The notes under the pieces: generated by a model
What the model saw: only the letters and a program-made list of their open reading frames with translations
Told to the model about the DNA's origin: nothing
Database searches by the model: none
Part shown: in pieces, positions 15,273-24,124 of the stretch
Position numbering within the stretch: the first letter of the stretch is position 1
Layout of the letters: every line of letters begins with the position of its first letter
Made by a program: the position numbers and the translations under genes
Assembly: GCA_045591645.1 (NCBI GenBank)
Contig: JAZNTG010000001.1
Coordinates: 19,711 to 83,710, forward strand
From: SFWF01 sp045591645
GTDB lineage: Bacteria > Bacillota > Clostridia > Oscillospirales > Acutalibacteraceae
Reading direction: 5' to 3'
DNA length: 64,000 nucleotides

Positions 15273-16805
15273 TTATTTTACGGGAACTATAACTGCTCCC
15301 GAAACCGTATTTTTCCCCGAATCGACCGAATTTAGTGCCGCAATATCAGCAACACTGCTCTTATACTTTTTAGCTATTGACCATATATCTGTATCGTTTT
15401 CAAGATAGCAGACAATTATTGAGCATTCGTTAGTGCACTTGGTTGCTTCACCGTTATCTGTTACAGAGGTTACAACATTATACTCTGTAACTTCGAATAT
15501 TTCCAGACATACCGCCATTTCACAGCTGATCTCAATACAGCTGTCAGAGCTGATTACATAAGACATATTTGTTATATGAATTGATGCATCATATTCTTTA
15601 TTCTCTGCGTCTTCAGCAGATTTATATTTATATTCAAAATCGATTGCGCGTTCAGAAAACTCGGGAGACCCGCTAGCATCGCATACTATCATTTTGATAT
15701 AAGCTATCCCAAATACTGAAATACAATTGTCTATCTGCTTAATGCCTGTAGTCTGAACATCTGACCTTATATCCAGCACACTGCTCACAGCACCGCCTGA
15801 GAACTCAAGAGTTTTTTTAGCGATAAAGGTGTCATTAACTTGTTCTTTAGGACTTCTAATCCGCACGGCTTCGGTCAACGGTTCGATACTTTTGGTTGTT
15901 GAGTAAATATCCAAAACAACCGTGCTTTCCGACTCACAGTATACCTCAACACATATATTCATTTTCGCGTTAACTGTCATCGTTCGTGTTTCATCGTAGC
16001 CGCTGTTTCTGCATTTCACCTCTAAAAAAACCAGCTTTTCTTCGGTTTTGCAATTAAAATTCTCATCAATACCGTCAATGTCACAAACCTGACTATAAGG
16101 CAATTTTTGCTCAAAGTGACACGCAGTAAAGTTTTCTGCAGACAAATATGTAACACAAACAAGCAAATTGCCTTTAAGCATAACCTTGCCGTTCATTACC
16201 TTGCACTCATCAGCCAATATCTTACCGGAGTAGTTAAGTATTTTTCCTATCTGGGCATGAGACTCACTGAGAGAAATCTCTTCATCTATAATGAGACTTT
16301 TTTCGGTGAACATTATTCTGTCCTTTGACGGTAATGTAGTGCACAGCGTTTCATAACCGTCACTCGACATCGGGCACAAACACCTTTGAACGTTTGCTCG
16401 GTTAATACAGATTTTAACAACAATCGGACCCTTTAGCTCAAGCTTGCGTTCGCTCAACACTCGGAGATTTAATCTGTCCGACGTGGCATCAGCGGAGATC
16501 TGCACTCCTTGCAGATCAAAATCGCACTCAATATTTTTTGAAAAAATGAAAGCATTTTCATAGCTGCATAGAGTATCACGGTCATCAAGATATATTACCT
16601 TCAGTCCTGAAACACCGTCAAGATTTAAAACGCTTCCTGATATATTTTTTGATGATATAGCTGGCTCAGTTTTTACACTAAGAACCTTTTTGATAGGAGG
16701 ACAATAGTCAGGCAAAACAAACTCTGTTTCTATATGTATGTCTTTTTCGCATTTTAGTAGGCATTCTTTTGTGCAAATATTTTGAGTTTTAAAGTTACTT
16801 TCCAT
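15273..16805 (-). CDS. sipL: SipL-like spore coat morphogenetic protein (SPOCS/DUF3794 domains plus LysM)
   Basis: The protein has 510 residues, close to Clostridioides difficile SipL. A central to C-terminal stretch rich in short beta strands carries repeated segments ending in CVEVYCES and ISCEMAVCLEIFEV that fit SPOCS (DUF3794) domains. The last ~50 residues are a LysM domain (SIIVCYLENDTDIWSIAKKY, then DIAALN and GAVIVPVK). In Clostridia SipL works with SpoIVA to anchor the coat around the forespore and is the functional counterpart of SpoVID. The neighbouring spoVM makes this assignment stronger, since SpoVM recruits SpoIVA. Start ATG 16805 follows AAAGGAGC. The first 110 residues are not assigned to a domain. 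Confidence 0.8.
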   Translation of the reverse strand: MESNFKTQNICTKECLLKCEKDIHIETEFVLPDYCPPIKKVLSVKTEPAISSKNISGSVLNLDGVSGLKVIYLDDRDTLCSYENAFIFSKNIECDFDLQGVQISADATSDRLNLRVLSERKLELKGPIVVKICINRANVQRCLCPMSSDGYETLCTTLPSKDRIMFTEKSLIIDEEISLSESHAQIGKILNYSGKILADECKVMNGKVMLKGNLLVCVTYLSAENFTACHFEQKLPYSQVCDIDGIDENFNCKTEEKLVFLEVKCRNSGYDETRTMTVNAKMNICVEVYCESESTVVLDIYSTTKSIEPLTEAVRIRSPKEQVNDTFIAKKTLEFSGGAVSSVLDIRSDVQTTGIKQIDNCISVFGIAYIKMIVCDASGSPEFSERAIDFEYKYKSAEDAENKEYDASIHITNMSYVISSDSCIEISCEMAVCLEIFEVTEYNVVTSVTDNGEATKCTNECSIIVCYLENDTDIWSIAKKYKSSVADIAALNSVDSGKNTVSGAVIVPVK

Positions 16806-16866
16806 ATTATCTGCTCCTTTTACAATTCATTCTTTAAATGTATATTAATAATCAAGCTCAAATATG

Positions 16867-16896
16867 AAAAAAGCTGAGAAAATTTCTCAGCTTTTG
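16867..16896. terminator. hairpin terminator between spoVM and the SipL-like gene
   Basis: AAAAGCTGAGAAA and TTTCTCAGCTTTT flank a very short loop, and on the minus strand the stem runs into a T tract. It lies 8 bases past the spoVM stop and may end most spoVM transcripts before the sipL-like gene, which would otherwise be cotranscribed. Confidence 0.7.
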
Positions 16897-16903
16897 TGCG
16901 TAT

Positions 16904-16987
16904 CTATGTATTATCCTTTTTCACTTTAAAAATCAGTCTTAAAAAACCGCTTAATATCTTCGGACTCTTAACAAGAACAACCTTCAT
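16904..16987 (-). CDS. spoVM: stage V sporulation protein SpoVM (27 residues)
   Basis: This tiny frame opens MKVVLVKSPKILSGFLRLIF and ends in a basic tail KVKKDNT. It matches the amphipathic helix pattern of SpoVM (B. subtilis: MKFYTIKLPKFLGG at the start, 26 residues), including the Lys-x-Pro-Lys turn. SpoVM recognises the convex forespore membrane and recruits SpoIVA to start coat assembly. GGGAG lies 8 bases upstream of the ATG. In B. subtilis spoVM is close to prpC-prkC-cpgA(rsgA), the same neighbourhood as here, and the SipL-like coat gene follows it. Short genes like this are often missed by gene finders. Confidence 0.9.
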   Translation of the reverse strand: MKVVLVKSPKILSGFLRLIFKVKKDNT

Positions 16988-17001
16988 AACAGAAACTCCC
17001 A

Positions 17002-17157
17002 TCAACAGCATTTAGCACAGAATATGCCCAGTATAATTACAACGGCAGCAAGTATTCCGACAAGAAATTTCGCCGGTAAAAAGCACGCTAGCAGCAGTCC
17101 CGTACCGAACGCAGCGATCAGCACACCGTTTTTTAACACGTTATTTCTTTTTCTCAT
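17002..17157 (-). CDS. small hydrophobic membrane protein between rsgA and spoVM
   Basis: A 51-residue frame starts MRKRNNVLKNGVLIAAFG and ends CAKCC. It has two hydrophobic stretches (about residues 11-27 and 30-47) with a Pro-Ala-Lys turn between them, a positively charged N-terminus and a C-terminal Cys pair. A GGCGGTGG ribosome site precedes it and its own promoter lies upstream. It is 14 bases from spoVM, so the two are cotranscribed. I recall similar unnamed small membrane proteins in related Clostridia, but function is unknown; the setting suggests a link to sporulation. Confidence 0.6.
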   Translation of the reverse strand: MRKRNNVLKNGVLIAAFGTGLLLACFLPAKFLVGILAAVVIILGIFCAKCC

Positions 17158-17185
17158 AAGCCACCGCCTTCATCAACCTATTACC

Positions 17186-17214
17186 ATTATATTAGGACCT
17201 TTAAAAAATGTTAC
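17186..17214 (-). promoter_or_regulatory. promoter for the small membrane protein-spoVM unit
   Basis: Minus strand: -10 TATAAT (17191-17186), 17-base spacer and a weak -35 GTAACA (17214-17209, four of six matches). The strong -10 suggests housekeeping sigma; a sporulation-sigma promoter is not evident. Confidence 0.5.
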
Positions 17215-17216
17215 GA

Positions 17217-17244
17217 AAAGAACCGATAGCATCAGCTATCGGTT
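17217..17244 (-). terminator. terminator of the yicC-to-rsgA transcript
   Basis: AACCGATAGC and GCTATCGGTT flank ATCA. The rsgA stop lies in the stem, and on the minus strand CTTTT follows. It separates the housekeeping operon from spoVM. Confidence 0.75.
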
Positions 17245-18117
17245 TTTGATATTCCACGGCTTAATATCTTTTAGTTCATCAAAGATAGTTCTGTAGGAAG
17301 AAAGTCTGTCAAAATCTATGTTACCCAGCTTTACAGCTTCATCTACAGAGCAGCCTGCCTCCCCTATATGCTTGCAATCCGAAAAGCGGCACGAGCCATC
17401 ATAATCTGCAAATTCAGGAAAGCAAGAAGTAAGAGCATCCTTGAACTCAATATTGTTCATATCATATTCGAATGACGAGAACCCAGGTGTATCCGCGACA
17501 TATCCGTCATAGCAGTGATAAAATAACTCACAGTGACGGGTAGTGTGTCTGCCTCTGCCAAGCTTTTCACTGACCTCACCCGTTGAAAGCTCAAGTTCAG
17601 GGAAAATTCTATTCAGAATACTTGTCTTGCCCACTCCAGAATTGCCTGTAAAAGCACTAGTGCACCCGCGCAGTTCGGCGATGATGTCAGCTATCCCAAG
17701 ACCGCTGACAGCAGAACACTCAATAACGGTATATCCGACAGACTTATATTTGCAAATATAAGAAGACAGATCTCCCATATCGCTCTTGTTAAAGACGATT
17801 ACAGGCGTTATTTTTTTAAATTCACAAAGAGCTGTCATTCTGTCGATGAGCAGAAGATTAGGTATAGGAGTTACTGCAGAGGATATGATAAACAGCTTAT
17901 CAATATTCGCAAGCGGCGGACGGTCAAGAAAATTTCTACGTTCATAGATCTTTTCAACCGTTCCCTTATCACCGCTTAATGACACTTCAACCACGTCACC
18001 GACAAGCGGAGAGGTCCCGATGCTCCGAAACCTTCCCCTTGCCTTGCATTCTATAATTCTTTCTTCGTTTTTCACATAGTAGAAGCCCGCGACAGATTTA
18101 ACTATCAATCCGATCAT
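17236..18117 (-). CDS. rsgA: ribosome small subunit-dependent GTPase RsgA
   Basis: RsgA (YloQ/CpgA) is a circularly permuted GTPase that helps 30S subunit maturation. The order G4-G1-G3 is visible: FNKSDM (G4) near residue 115, then GNSGVGKTSILN (G1) near residue 165 and DTPGFSSF (G3) near residue 210. The C-terminal zinc domain has Cys-x(5)-Cys and later His/Cys (CRFSDCKHIGEAGC). The ATG at 18117 gives the normal 293 residues starting MIGLIVKSVAGFYYV; an upstream in-frame TTG would only add residues overlapping the prkC end. It overlaps no gene but sits 10 bases after the prkC stop. Confidence 0.95.
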   Translation of the reverse strand: MIGLIVKSVAGFYYVKNEERIIECKARGRFRSIGTSPLVGDVVEVSLSGDKGTVEKIYERRNFLDRPPLANIDKLFIISSAVTPIPNLLLIDRMTALCEFKKITPVIVFNKSDMGDLSSYICKYKSVGYTVIECSAVSGLGIADIIAELRGCTSAFTGNSGVGKTSILNRIFPELELSTGEVSEKLGRGRHTTRHCELFYHCYDGYVADTPGFSSFEYDMNNIEFKDALTSCFPEFADYDGSCRFSDCKHIGEAGCSVDEAVKLGNIDFDRLSSYRTIFDELKDIKPWNIKNR

Positions 18118-18127
18118 AAACTTCTGC

Positions 18128-20092
18128 TCAGTCCTTTTTCGGATAATCAAATTTATCGGAATTGTTTACCACGACAAATGCTCCGCTCTCATCTGTTATC
18201 TGAATCTGCAGCACATCGAAGCCCGAGTTAATTCCTGAGCCTGTTGAAAGTCTTACAGTGAATTTAGCATACTTCTTTTCAACCTTGACACCTGTAAAGG
18301 TATATGTGTAACCGAATTCGTTTAGATCGATCAAACCCGAAGAGGAAGCTACAACATTTCCGTTTGCATCGAGAAGTGAAACATGTGCACTGTCAGCAGC
18401 AAAATCCTCTGGAAGCTTTACAGCAAGATCAACAAGCAGATATCCTCTGCTAAGACCTATATTGACAGCGCTACCCTTATTGACTGTTACGGTATTAACC
18501 CTTGAAGGATCCTGTGTAACAACAAAACCAGCATCTGTAAAAGAGTTTACTTCTGTAACATCCCCGAGTGTCAGACCGTAGCGTTGTAGCTCAAGCTCTG
18601 CATCCGCTCGAGAGAGTCCAATAAGATTCGGAAGAGATACAGGAATCTCAGGCTGTCCTGAGCTAACATAGAGCGTTATCTCTGAATTCTCTGTCAGCTC
18701 TGAACCCTTGGCCGGATCTGTTCTGATAACATTTCCTGCAGTAATATCTGTGTTAGCCTCAACCACCTCATTAACAATAAAGCCTTTGGTTTCAAGCTCC
18801 TGCTTTGCGCGTACTGCAGACATATTGTATACATCAGGGACGAAAACTGTCTTCTCTCCCAGACTTACATAAAGAGTTAACTTTCCACCCTTTTTGATGT
18901 CCTTTCCAGCCACAGGATCCTGCTTGAAAATTTCACCAGGCTCGTATTTATCAGAATTTTCATACTTGAAAACTATCTCATAGAGATCGTTATATTCTGC
19001 GTTAGTCTGAACCTCTGTATACTGCAGACCGACAAGATCGTGAACACTGAACTCTTCACTGTCGCCGAGGAAGAACTCACGGTATAAGAATATACCAAGG
19101 ATGATTATTGCGATGACAAAGGTAACCGAGATACCTGCAAGTATTGGTATTATGGGGGATTTCTCAGTTTCCTCTTTCTTATTAGCTTCATGTTCATTTT
19201 CCGAAATAGGAATAAACTTTGTCGGTGAATCATCAATAAAATAGTCGTAATCAAAGGTTACAGCGGGATTCTTTTTAAATTCCTCAAGATCACACAGCAT
19301 CTCAGCTGCAGACTTATAGCGCTTAGCGGCATCCTTCTGCATAGCGTGCATAGTGACCTGCTCAAGCCCTAGAGGAATGGAACCGTTTATATCACGCGGC
19401 AGCTTGGGATCCTTCTGCAGCTGCATAATGGCTACAGAAACAGCACTTTCCGCTTGAAAAGGAAGCTGTCCTGTGATCATTTCATAAAGCATAACCCCGA
19501 CCGAGTAGATATCTGCCTTGTCGTCGGTATTTTCACCTCTCGCCTGTTCAGGACTGATATAGTGCACAGAGCCTATTGCCTTATCGGTAATAGTTCTCTG
19601 CTCGCTTCTTGCGAAACGCGCTATACCGAAATCGGTAACCTTGATTGTGCCGTCCGAAAGCACCATAATATTGTGAGGCTTAACATCTCTGTGAACAACA
19701 CCCTTATCGTGTGCGTGCTGCAGACCGCGCAGGATCTGCAGTGTAAAACGAACAGCATCGTTCCAAGAAAGCGGCCCCTGACGGTCTATATATTCCTTAA
19801 GAGTAATTCCGTCAATGTATTCCATAACTATATACTGTATAAGGTCACCAAAGCTTACATCAAACACCTTGACGATATTGGGATGAGACAGAACCGCAAT
19901 TGCCTTAGACTCATTCTTGAACCTGCGCAAAAACTCATCATTGCCTGTAAATTCATCCTTTAATATTTTGATGGCAACGATCTTATCATCAACATTGTCA
20001 TAAGCCTTATAAACAACAGCCATGCCACCTACACCGATGATCTCGCTGATCTCGTATCTGCCGTCAAGTCTCTTTCCAACATATTTATCCAT
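18128..20092 (-). CDS. prkC: serine/threonine protein kinase PrkC with PASTA repeats
   Basis: This membrane kinase senses muropeptides or lipid II outside the cell. The kinase domain (residues 1-270) has the glycine loop IGVGGMAVVYKA, catalytic HRDVKPHNIM and TDFGIAR. A single membrane helix (PIIPILAGISVTFVIAIIIL) lies near residue 320. Outside follow three PASTA repeats (about 350-420, 421-492, 493-560), each ending in a YVS/GLS-type strand, and then about 90 extra beta-rich residues at the C-terminus that I cannot assign. It is paired with the phosphatase gene prpC upstream, as in B. subtilis. The length is 654 residues. Confidence 0.95.
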   Translation of the reverse strand: MDKYVGKRLDGRYEISEIIGVGGMAVVYKAYDNVDDKIVAIKILKDEFTGNDEFLRRFKNESKAIAVLSHPNIVKVFDVSFGDLIQYIVMEYIDGITLKEYIDRQGPLSWNDAVRFTLQILRGLQHAHDKGVVHRDVKPHNIMVLSDGTIKVTDFGIARFARSEQRTITDKAIGSVHYISPEQARGENTDDKADIYSVGVMLYEMITGQLPFQAESAVSVAIMQLQKDPKLPRDINGSIPLGLEQVTMHAMQKDAAKRYKSAAEMLCDLEEFKKNPAVTFDYDYFIDDSPTKFIPISENEHEANKKEETEKSPIIPILAGISVTFVIAIIILGIFLYREFFLGDSEEFSVHDLVGLQYTEVQTNAEYNDLYEIVFKYENSDKYEPGEIFKQDPVAGKDIKKGGKLTLYVSLGEKTVFVPDVYNMSAVRAKQELETKGFIVNEVVEANTDITAGNVIRTDPAKGSELTENSEITLYVSSGQPEIPVSLPNLIGLSRADAELELQRYGLTLGDVTEVNSFTDAGFVVTQDPSRVNTVTVNKGSAVNIGLSRGYLLVDLAVKLPEDFAADSAHVSLLDANGNVVASSSGLIDLNEFGYTYTFTGVKVEKKYAKFTVRLSTGSGINSGFDVLQIQITDESGAFVVVNNSDKFDYPKKD

Positions 20093-20134
20093 AACAAACC
20101 TTCCAATCTTTATGTCAAAATTTACGGTAGGATA

Positions 20135-20860
20135 TTAATAAATTAAAACAACAGTAATGTTATCTCCGCCGCCTGCATCATTTGCGAGATCAACAAGCGT
20201 TTGTGCTGACTGCTCCTGAGGTACGGTCTTCAACACTTCGTATATTTTTTCCTCACTGACATAGTTTGTAAGTCCGTCGGTACATATTAGCAGTATATTG
20301 TTTTCAGGTTTAATAGCTATATTATAGTCACCGAAAACAGAGCTTTCTGCACCGACAGCTCTAGTTATTATATTCTTTTTTGGATGTAATCTTGCCTCAT
20401 CTTCACTGATCTCTCCGCTGTCGATCATATTCTGAACGACCGAATGGTCTACAGTAAGCCTTACAAGCTGTTCATTTGTCACAAGGTAGGCTCGGCTGTC
20501 ACCCACGTGAACAATATGGGCGAGATTGTCGCAGACAAGAGCGGCAACTACCGTTGTTCCCATTCCGAAGTAGCTCTCATTCTCCTTTGATTTTTCATAG
20601 ATTTCAACATTTGCGGAATCAACAGCAGCACGGAGCATATTCTCAATAGAATTGCTGTTCATTTTTGGGGAATATGAATTAACTATATATTCAGATACTA
20701 TTTTTGCGGCACACTCACTGGCAACATGTCCTCCGTTAGCACCGCCCATACCGTCACACACGACTGCAAAAGCAGCTCCGTTATCGAATTCACCCGCTAC
20801 AAAAGCATCCTGATTGTCCGAACGCTTTAAGCCAACATCAGATTTACTGAATATTTTCAA
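20135..20860 (-). CDS. prpC: PP2C-type serine/threonine phosphatase PrpC
   Basis: PrpC removes phosphates placed by PrkC. The start is taken as TTG at 20860, because AAGGAGGGG lies 7 bases upstream and the protein then begins at the conserved KIFSKSDVGLKRSDNQD; the longer ATG frame from 20923 reads through rlmN. Metal-binding motifs are DNQDAF, VCDGMGGANGG (near residue 36), VGDSRAYL and GGGDNITVVLI at the C-terminus. The resulting 241 residues are typical. It overlaps the end of rlmN by 17 bases, so the two are translationally coupled. Confidence 0.95.
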   Translation of the reverse strand: MKIFSKSDVGLKRSDNQDAFVAGEFDNGAAFAVVCDGMGGANGGHVASECAAKIVSEYIVNSYSPKMNSNSIENMLRAAVDSANVEIYEKSKENESYFGMGTTVVAALVCDNLAHIVHVGDSRAYLVTNEQLVRLTVDHSVVQNMIDSGEISEDEARLHPKKNIITRAVGAESSVFGDYNIAIKPENNILLICTDGLTNYVSEEKIYEVLKTVPQEQSAQTLVDLANDAGGGDNITVVLIY

Positions 20861-21902
20861 CAGTATCCCCTCCTTCTTTTTCATATTTACGGCGAAGCTG
20901 ACCGCATGATGCATTAATATCACTGCCGAGAGTTCTTCTGACCGTTGTGTTTATACCTAAGCCGTTAAGCTTGTCGCAAAAGTGCTGTAAAGCTTTTCGG
21001 TCGGATTTTTCATAAGTATTTTCCTTTATCGGGTTTACGGGAATGAGATTTACATGACACATAATACCTCGTAGTATTCTGGCAAGCTCATTTGCGCAAG
21101 CATTGCTATCATTTACACCCTTGATCATTGCGTACTCAAAAGAAATTCTTCTGCCTGTTACCTTCTGATATGCTTTACACGCTTCGATCAGCTCAGCAAT
21201 ATTCCATTTTTTATTGACCTTCATCATTTTACTTCTGATATCGTCAAACGGCGCGTGAAGCGAAATTGAAAGCGTAATTGGTAGGTTTTCTTCACTTAAT
21301 TTATATATACCCGTTACAAGACCTGAAGTTGATAAGGATATATGACGAAGTCCGATATTTATACCGTTGTCATCAGAGATAAGCCTTAAGAACTTAACAA
21401 CATTATCATAATTATCAAGCGGCTCACCCATACCCATAAGCACGATATTTGATATTCTGATATTATTATCGGTATTGGCTTTCATAACCTGCGCCAGCAT
21501 TTCAGACGGAAGCAAATTTCTGTAAAGACCGTTTATACCCGAAGCGCAGAAGCTGCAGCCCATTCGGCAACCGACCTGAGTTGATATGCAAACTGTATAG
21601 CCGTGCTCATATTTCATTACGACCGACTCAATATATTCACCGTCATAAAGGCGATAAAGATATTTTACCGTACCATCAAGCTGGGATACCAGCTTCTTTT
21701 CTATCGTAACATCGGGTATAAAATAATTCTCTTTCAGAATTTCCCGTGTTGCTTTAGAAAGATTAGTCATATGGTCGAAGTCAAGCGTACCGCTGCTCAG
21801 CCACTTATACACCTGTGCAGCGCGAAACTTCTTTTCACCTATCAGAGCAAACTCTGCTTCAAGCTCAGGCAAACTCATTGAGCGAATATCTTTTTTGGGC
21901 AA
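20844..21902 (-). CDS. rlmN: 23S rRNA/tRNA adenine C2-methyltransferase RlmN
   Basis: RlmN is a radical-SAM enzyme that methylates C2 of A2503 in 23S rRNA and A37 of some tRNAs. The CxxxCxxC cluster motif is CRMGCSFC near residue 113. Other family segments are VLMGMGEPLDNYDNV, SLSTSGLV and SISLHA. The C-terminal Cys needed for methyl transfer is in NASCGQLR. The length is 352 residues. It sits 15 bases after rsmB and overlaps prpC. Confidence 0.96.
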   Translation of the reverse strand: MPKKDIRSMSLPELEAEFALIGEKKFRAAQVYKWLSSGTLDFDHMTNLSKATREILKENYFIPDVTIEKKLVSQLDGTVKYLYRLYDGEYIESVVMKYEHGYTVCISTQVGCRMGCSFCASGINGLYRNLLPSEMLAQVMKANTDNNIRISNIVLMGMGEPLDNYDNVVKFLRLISDDNGINIGLRHISLSTSGLVTGIYKLSEENLPITLSISLHAPFDDIRSKMMKVNKKWNIAELIEACKAYQKVTGRRISFEYAMIKGVNDSNACANELARILRGIMCHVNLIPVNPIKENTYEKSDRKALQHFCDKLNGLGINTTVRRTLGSDINASCGQLRRKYEKEGGDTVENIQ

Positions 21903-21917
21903 TAACTCATCTCCAAA

Positions 21918-23195
21918 TCAGTGTTTTTGTAATACTGCGGCGAAAAATCCGTCTGAAGCATCATTCTGAGGCAAAAAGGTTTTAGCCTCAAGTAATTCGT
22001 AATTATTGTGTGTATGAAGAAAAGTGCTAACTACCTGCTCATTCTCACGCTTACAGAGAGTACAGGTAGAATAAAGCAGCCTTCCGCCTCTTTTAAGATA
22101 ACGGTCTGCGTTAATGAGTATTTTTTTCTGAAGCTGATTAAGCTCATCGAAATTGTCAGGTTTTCTGTATTTGATGTCAGGCTTGCGTCTAAGCACTCCG
22201 AGCCCTGAACACGGCACATCACATATTATCTTATCAAACTCACCGAGACCTTCTTTAAAAACAGAGGCGTCGCTTATCTCAGTGCAAATATTCTCAAAGC
22301 CGAGCCTCTCTGCACCGGCTTTAATAAGCTCGACACGCTGTGCGTAAAAATCCAAAGCGACAATACTGATATTATCTGCAGAAGTCGCTGCTGTAAATGC
22401 TTTTCCGCCCGGTGCCGAGCACATATCCAACACGCGGTCATTATTATTAATATCAAGCATCGAGATCGCGCGCTGACAAGAAATATCCTGAACGTGAAAA
22501 AGACCCTGTTTATACGCTTTTAAACCGTCTATGGAAGAATATCCCCTAATTTCAAGTGCATTTTCCGTATTAGTAATTACTGCGTCTACATTCTCAGCCG
22601 ACAAAAGCTCACAAAGCTCTAAAGCAGATATTTTTCTTGTGTTGACGCGAATATATGTGGGTGGCGGTAAAAGTGTTTCTTTTAAAAACTGCTCGGCTGT
22701 CTCTACCGAAAGATCATTGACCAAAATATTAACTATCCACTCAGGACAGGAATATCTGACCATCATATCATAAGCCGAATTACCGCTTGGTAGCTTTATC
22801 TCACTTCGGGTAATATTCCTGAGCACACCGTTAACAAAGCCCGCACCGTAGGACTCCTTTGAAGCTTTCACAAGCTTTACGGCTTCGTTTACAGCGGCAG
22901 AGTCAGGTATTTTATCCATATACTTCATCTGATAAACCGCGCTTCTCAGCACATTCATCGTGAACGGTTTAATTTTATTAAAGCCTGTTTTTATAAACTG
23001 CTTTAATATAAAGTCAATGGTTATTTTTCTGTCTAACGTGCCGTAGAAAATTGAGGTGCAAAGCGCCTTATCCTCACGCGAGAGCTCATATTCACGGAAA
23101 AGAGAATTAAGCGTAATATTTGAATAGGCACCGTCTGCATCGACCCTGCAAAGAGCCCTTACAGCAAGGCCTCTCGGACTTATCTTACTGCTCAC
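21918..23195 (-). CDS. rsmB: 16S rRNA cytosine-967 C5-methyltransferase RsmB
   Basis: RsmB is a two-domain protein of 425 residues. The N-terminal NusB-like RNA-binding domain covers about residues 1-140. The C-terminal SAM domain follows, with VLDMCSAPGGKAFTAA near residue 250, CDVPCSGLGVLRRKPDIKY near residue 320 and the motif VI Cys in LLYSTCTL near residue 375. Both catalytic Cys residues are present. The start overlaps the fmt end by 11 bases, in the def-fmt-rsmB order seen in many bacteria. Confidence 0.95.
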   Translation of the reverse strand: MSSKISPRGLAVRALCRVDADGAYSNITLNSLFREYELSREDKALCTSIFYGTLDRKITIDFILKQFIKTGFNKIKPFTMNVLRSAVYQMKYMDKIPDSAAVNEAVKLVKASKESYGAGFVNGVLRNITRSEIKLPSGNSAYDMMVRYSCPEWIVNILVNDLSVETAEQFLKETLLPPPTYIRVNTRKISALELCELLSAENVDAVITNTENALEIRGYSSIDGLKAYKQGLFHVQDISCQRAISMLDINNNDRVLDMCSAPGGKAFTAATSADNISIVALDFYAQRVELIKAGAERLGFENICTEISDASVFKEGLGEFDKIICDVPCSGLGVLRRKPDIKYRKPDNFDELNQLQKKILINADRYLKRGGRLLYSTCTLCKRENEQVVSTFLHTHNNYELLEAKTFLPQNDASDGFFAAVLQKH

Positions 23196-24120
23196 TGCTT
23201 ATCACTGTACCCTTCTCTATCGAATGGCCCTTAAGATAGTCAGCAGCAGACATTCTCTTTGAACCCTCAGGCTGTATTTCACATAGCAAAACACAATTTC
23301 CGTCGCCGCAAGATATCACAAGCTCAGTATCAGACTTTACAACCGTTCCTGCAGGCTTATCGGTCGAAAATGACAAGCGGGACGAAAGCACCTTGACACG
23401 CTTACCGTGTAAAAAGAAGTAGGCCGCAGGCCACGAATAAAATCCGCGTATAAGATTATGGATTTCAGCAGCAGATTTTGTAAAATCAATATGACCCATT
23501 TCTCGGGTAATTATCGGTGCGTAGGTGGATAAAGAATCGTCCTGTTTTTCGGGAATAATACTTCCCTCTTCAAGTCCAATAAGTGTCTTTATCATTAAGT
23601 CAGCGCCGATAGGTGACAAACGGTCGTGAAGCTCCTCGCCTGTTTCGTTTTCACCTATCACTACTTCCTCTTTGAGAAGCATATCACCTGTATCAAGGCC
23701 CTTTTCCATCAGCATTGTAGTAATACCTGTTACCTTATCTCCGCATACAATCGACCACTGTATCGGTGATGCTCCTCTGTGTCGCGGAAGCAACGAAGCA
23801 TGACCGTTTACGCATCCGTATTTCGGGATATTCAGTATTACCTCTGGAAGAATTTTGCCGTATGCTACAACAACGATAACATCAGGTGAAAGCTCTTGTA
23901 TCTGCTTTGTAACATCATCACTTTTAAGTGTTACTGGCTGATACACAGGAATACCGTATTTTTCAGCACAAGCCTTTACAGGCGGCGGAGTTAATATCTG
24001 CTTTCTTCCAACAGCCTTATCAGGTTGAGTAAAAACTGCTGAGACCTTATGCTCTGATGAAATCAAGGCTTCAAGTGTAGGAACTGCGAAATCGGGGGTT
24101 CCCATAAAAACGATTCTCAT
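23185..24120 (-). CDS. fmt: methionyl-tRNA formyltransferase
   Basis: Fmt formylates initiator Met-tRNA. The 311 residues begin MRIVFMGTPDFAVPTLEAL. The catalytic region with the Asn-His-Asp set appears in NGHASLLPRHRGASPIQW and TGITTMLMEKGLDTGDML. The C-terminal OB-like domain is present. It lies 4 bases after def, its enzymatic partner, which removes the formyl group. Confidence 0.97.
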   Translation of the reverse strand: MRIVFMGTPDFAVPTLEALISSEHKVSAVFTQPDKAVGRKQILTPPPVKACAEKYGIPVYQPVTLKSDDVTKQIQELSPDVIVVVAYGKILPEVILNIPKYGCVNGHASLLPRHRGASPIQWSIVCGDKVTGITTMLMEKGLDTGDMLLKEEVVIGENETGEELHDRLSPIGADLMIKTLIGLEEGSIIPEKQDDSLSTYAPIITREMGHIDFTKSAAEIHNLIRGFYSWPAAYFFLHGKRVKVLSSRLSFSTDKPAGTVVKSDTELVISCGDGNCVLLCEIQPEGSKRMSAADYLKGHSIEKGTVISSEQ

Positions 24121-24124
24121 AAAA

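Noticed and set aside
16806..17235. First impression of a 430-base gap without genes
   Set aside because: Reading the minus strand revealed spoVM and a 51-residue membrane protein, each with a ribosome site.
19454..19963. 169-codon plus-strand frame opposite the PrkC kinase domain
   Set aside because: It is antisense to catalytic motifs that must be conserved in the other strand; no start signals.
20861..20923. Upstream ATG extension of prpC
   Set aside because: It lies in rlmN coding sequence; the TTG at 20860 has the better ribosome site and gives the family N-terminus.
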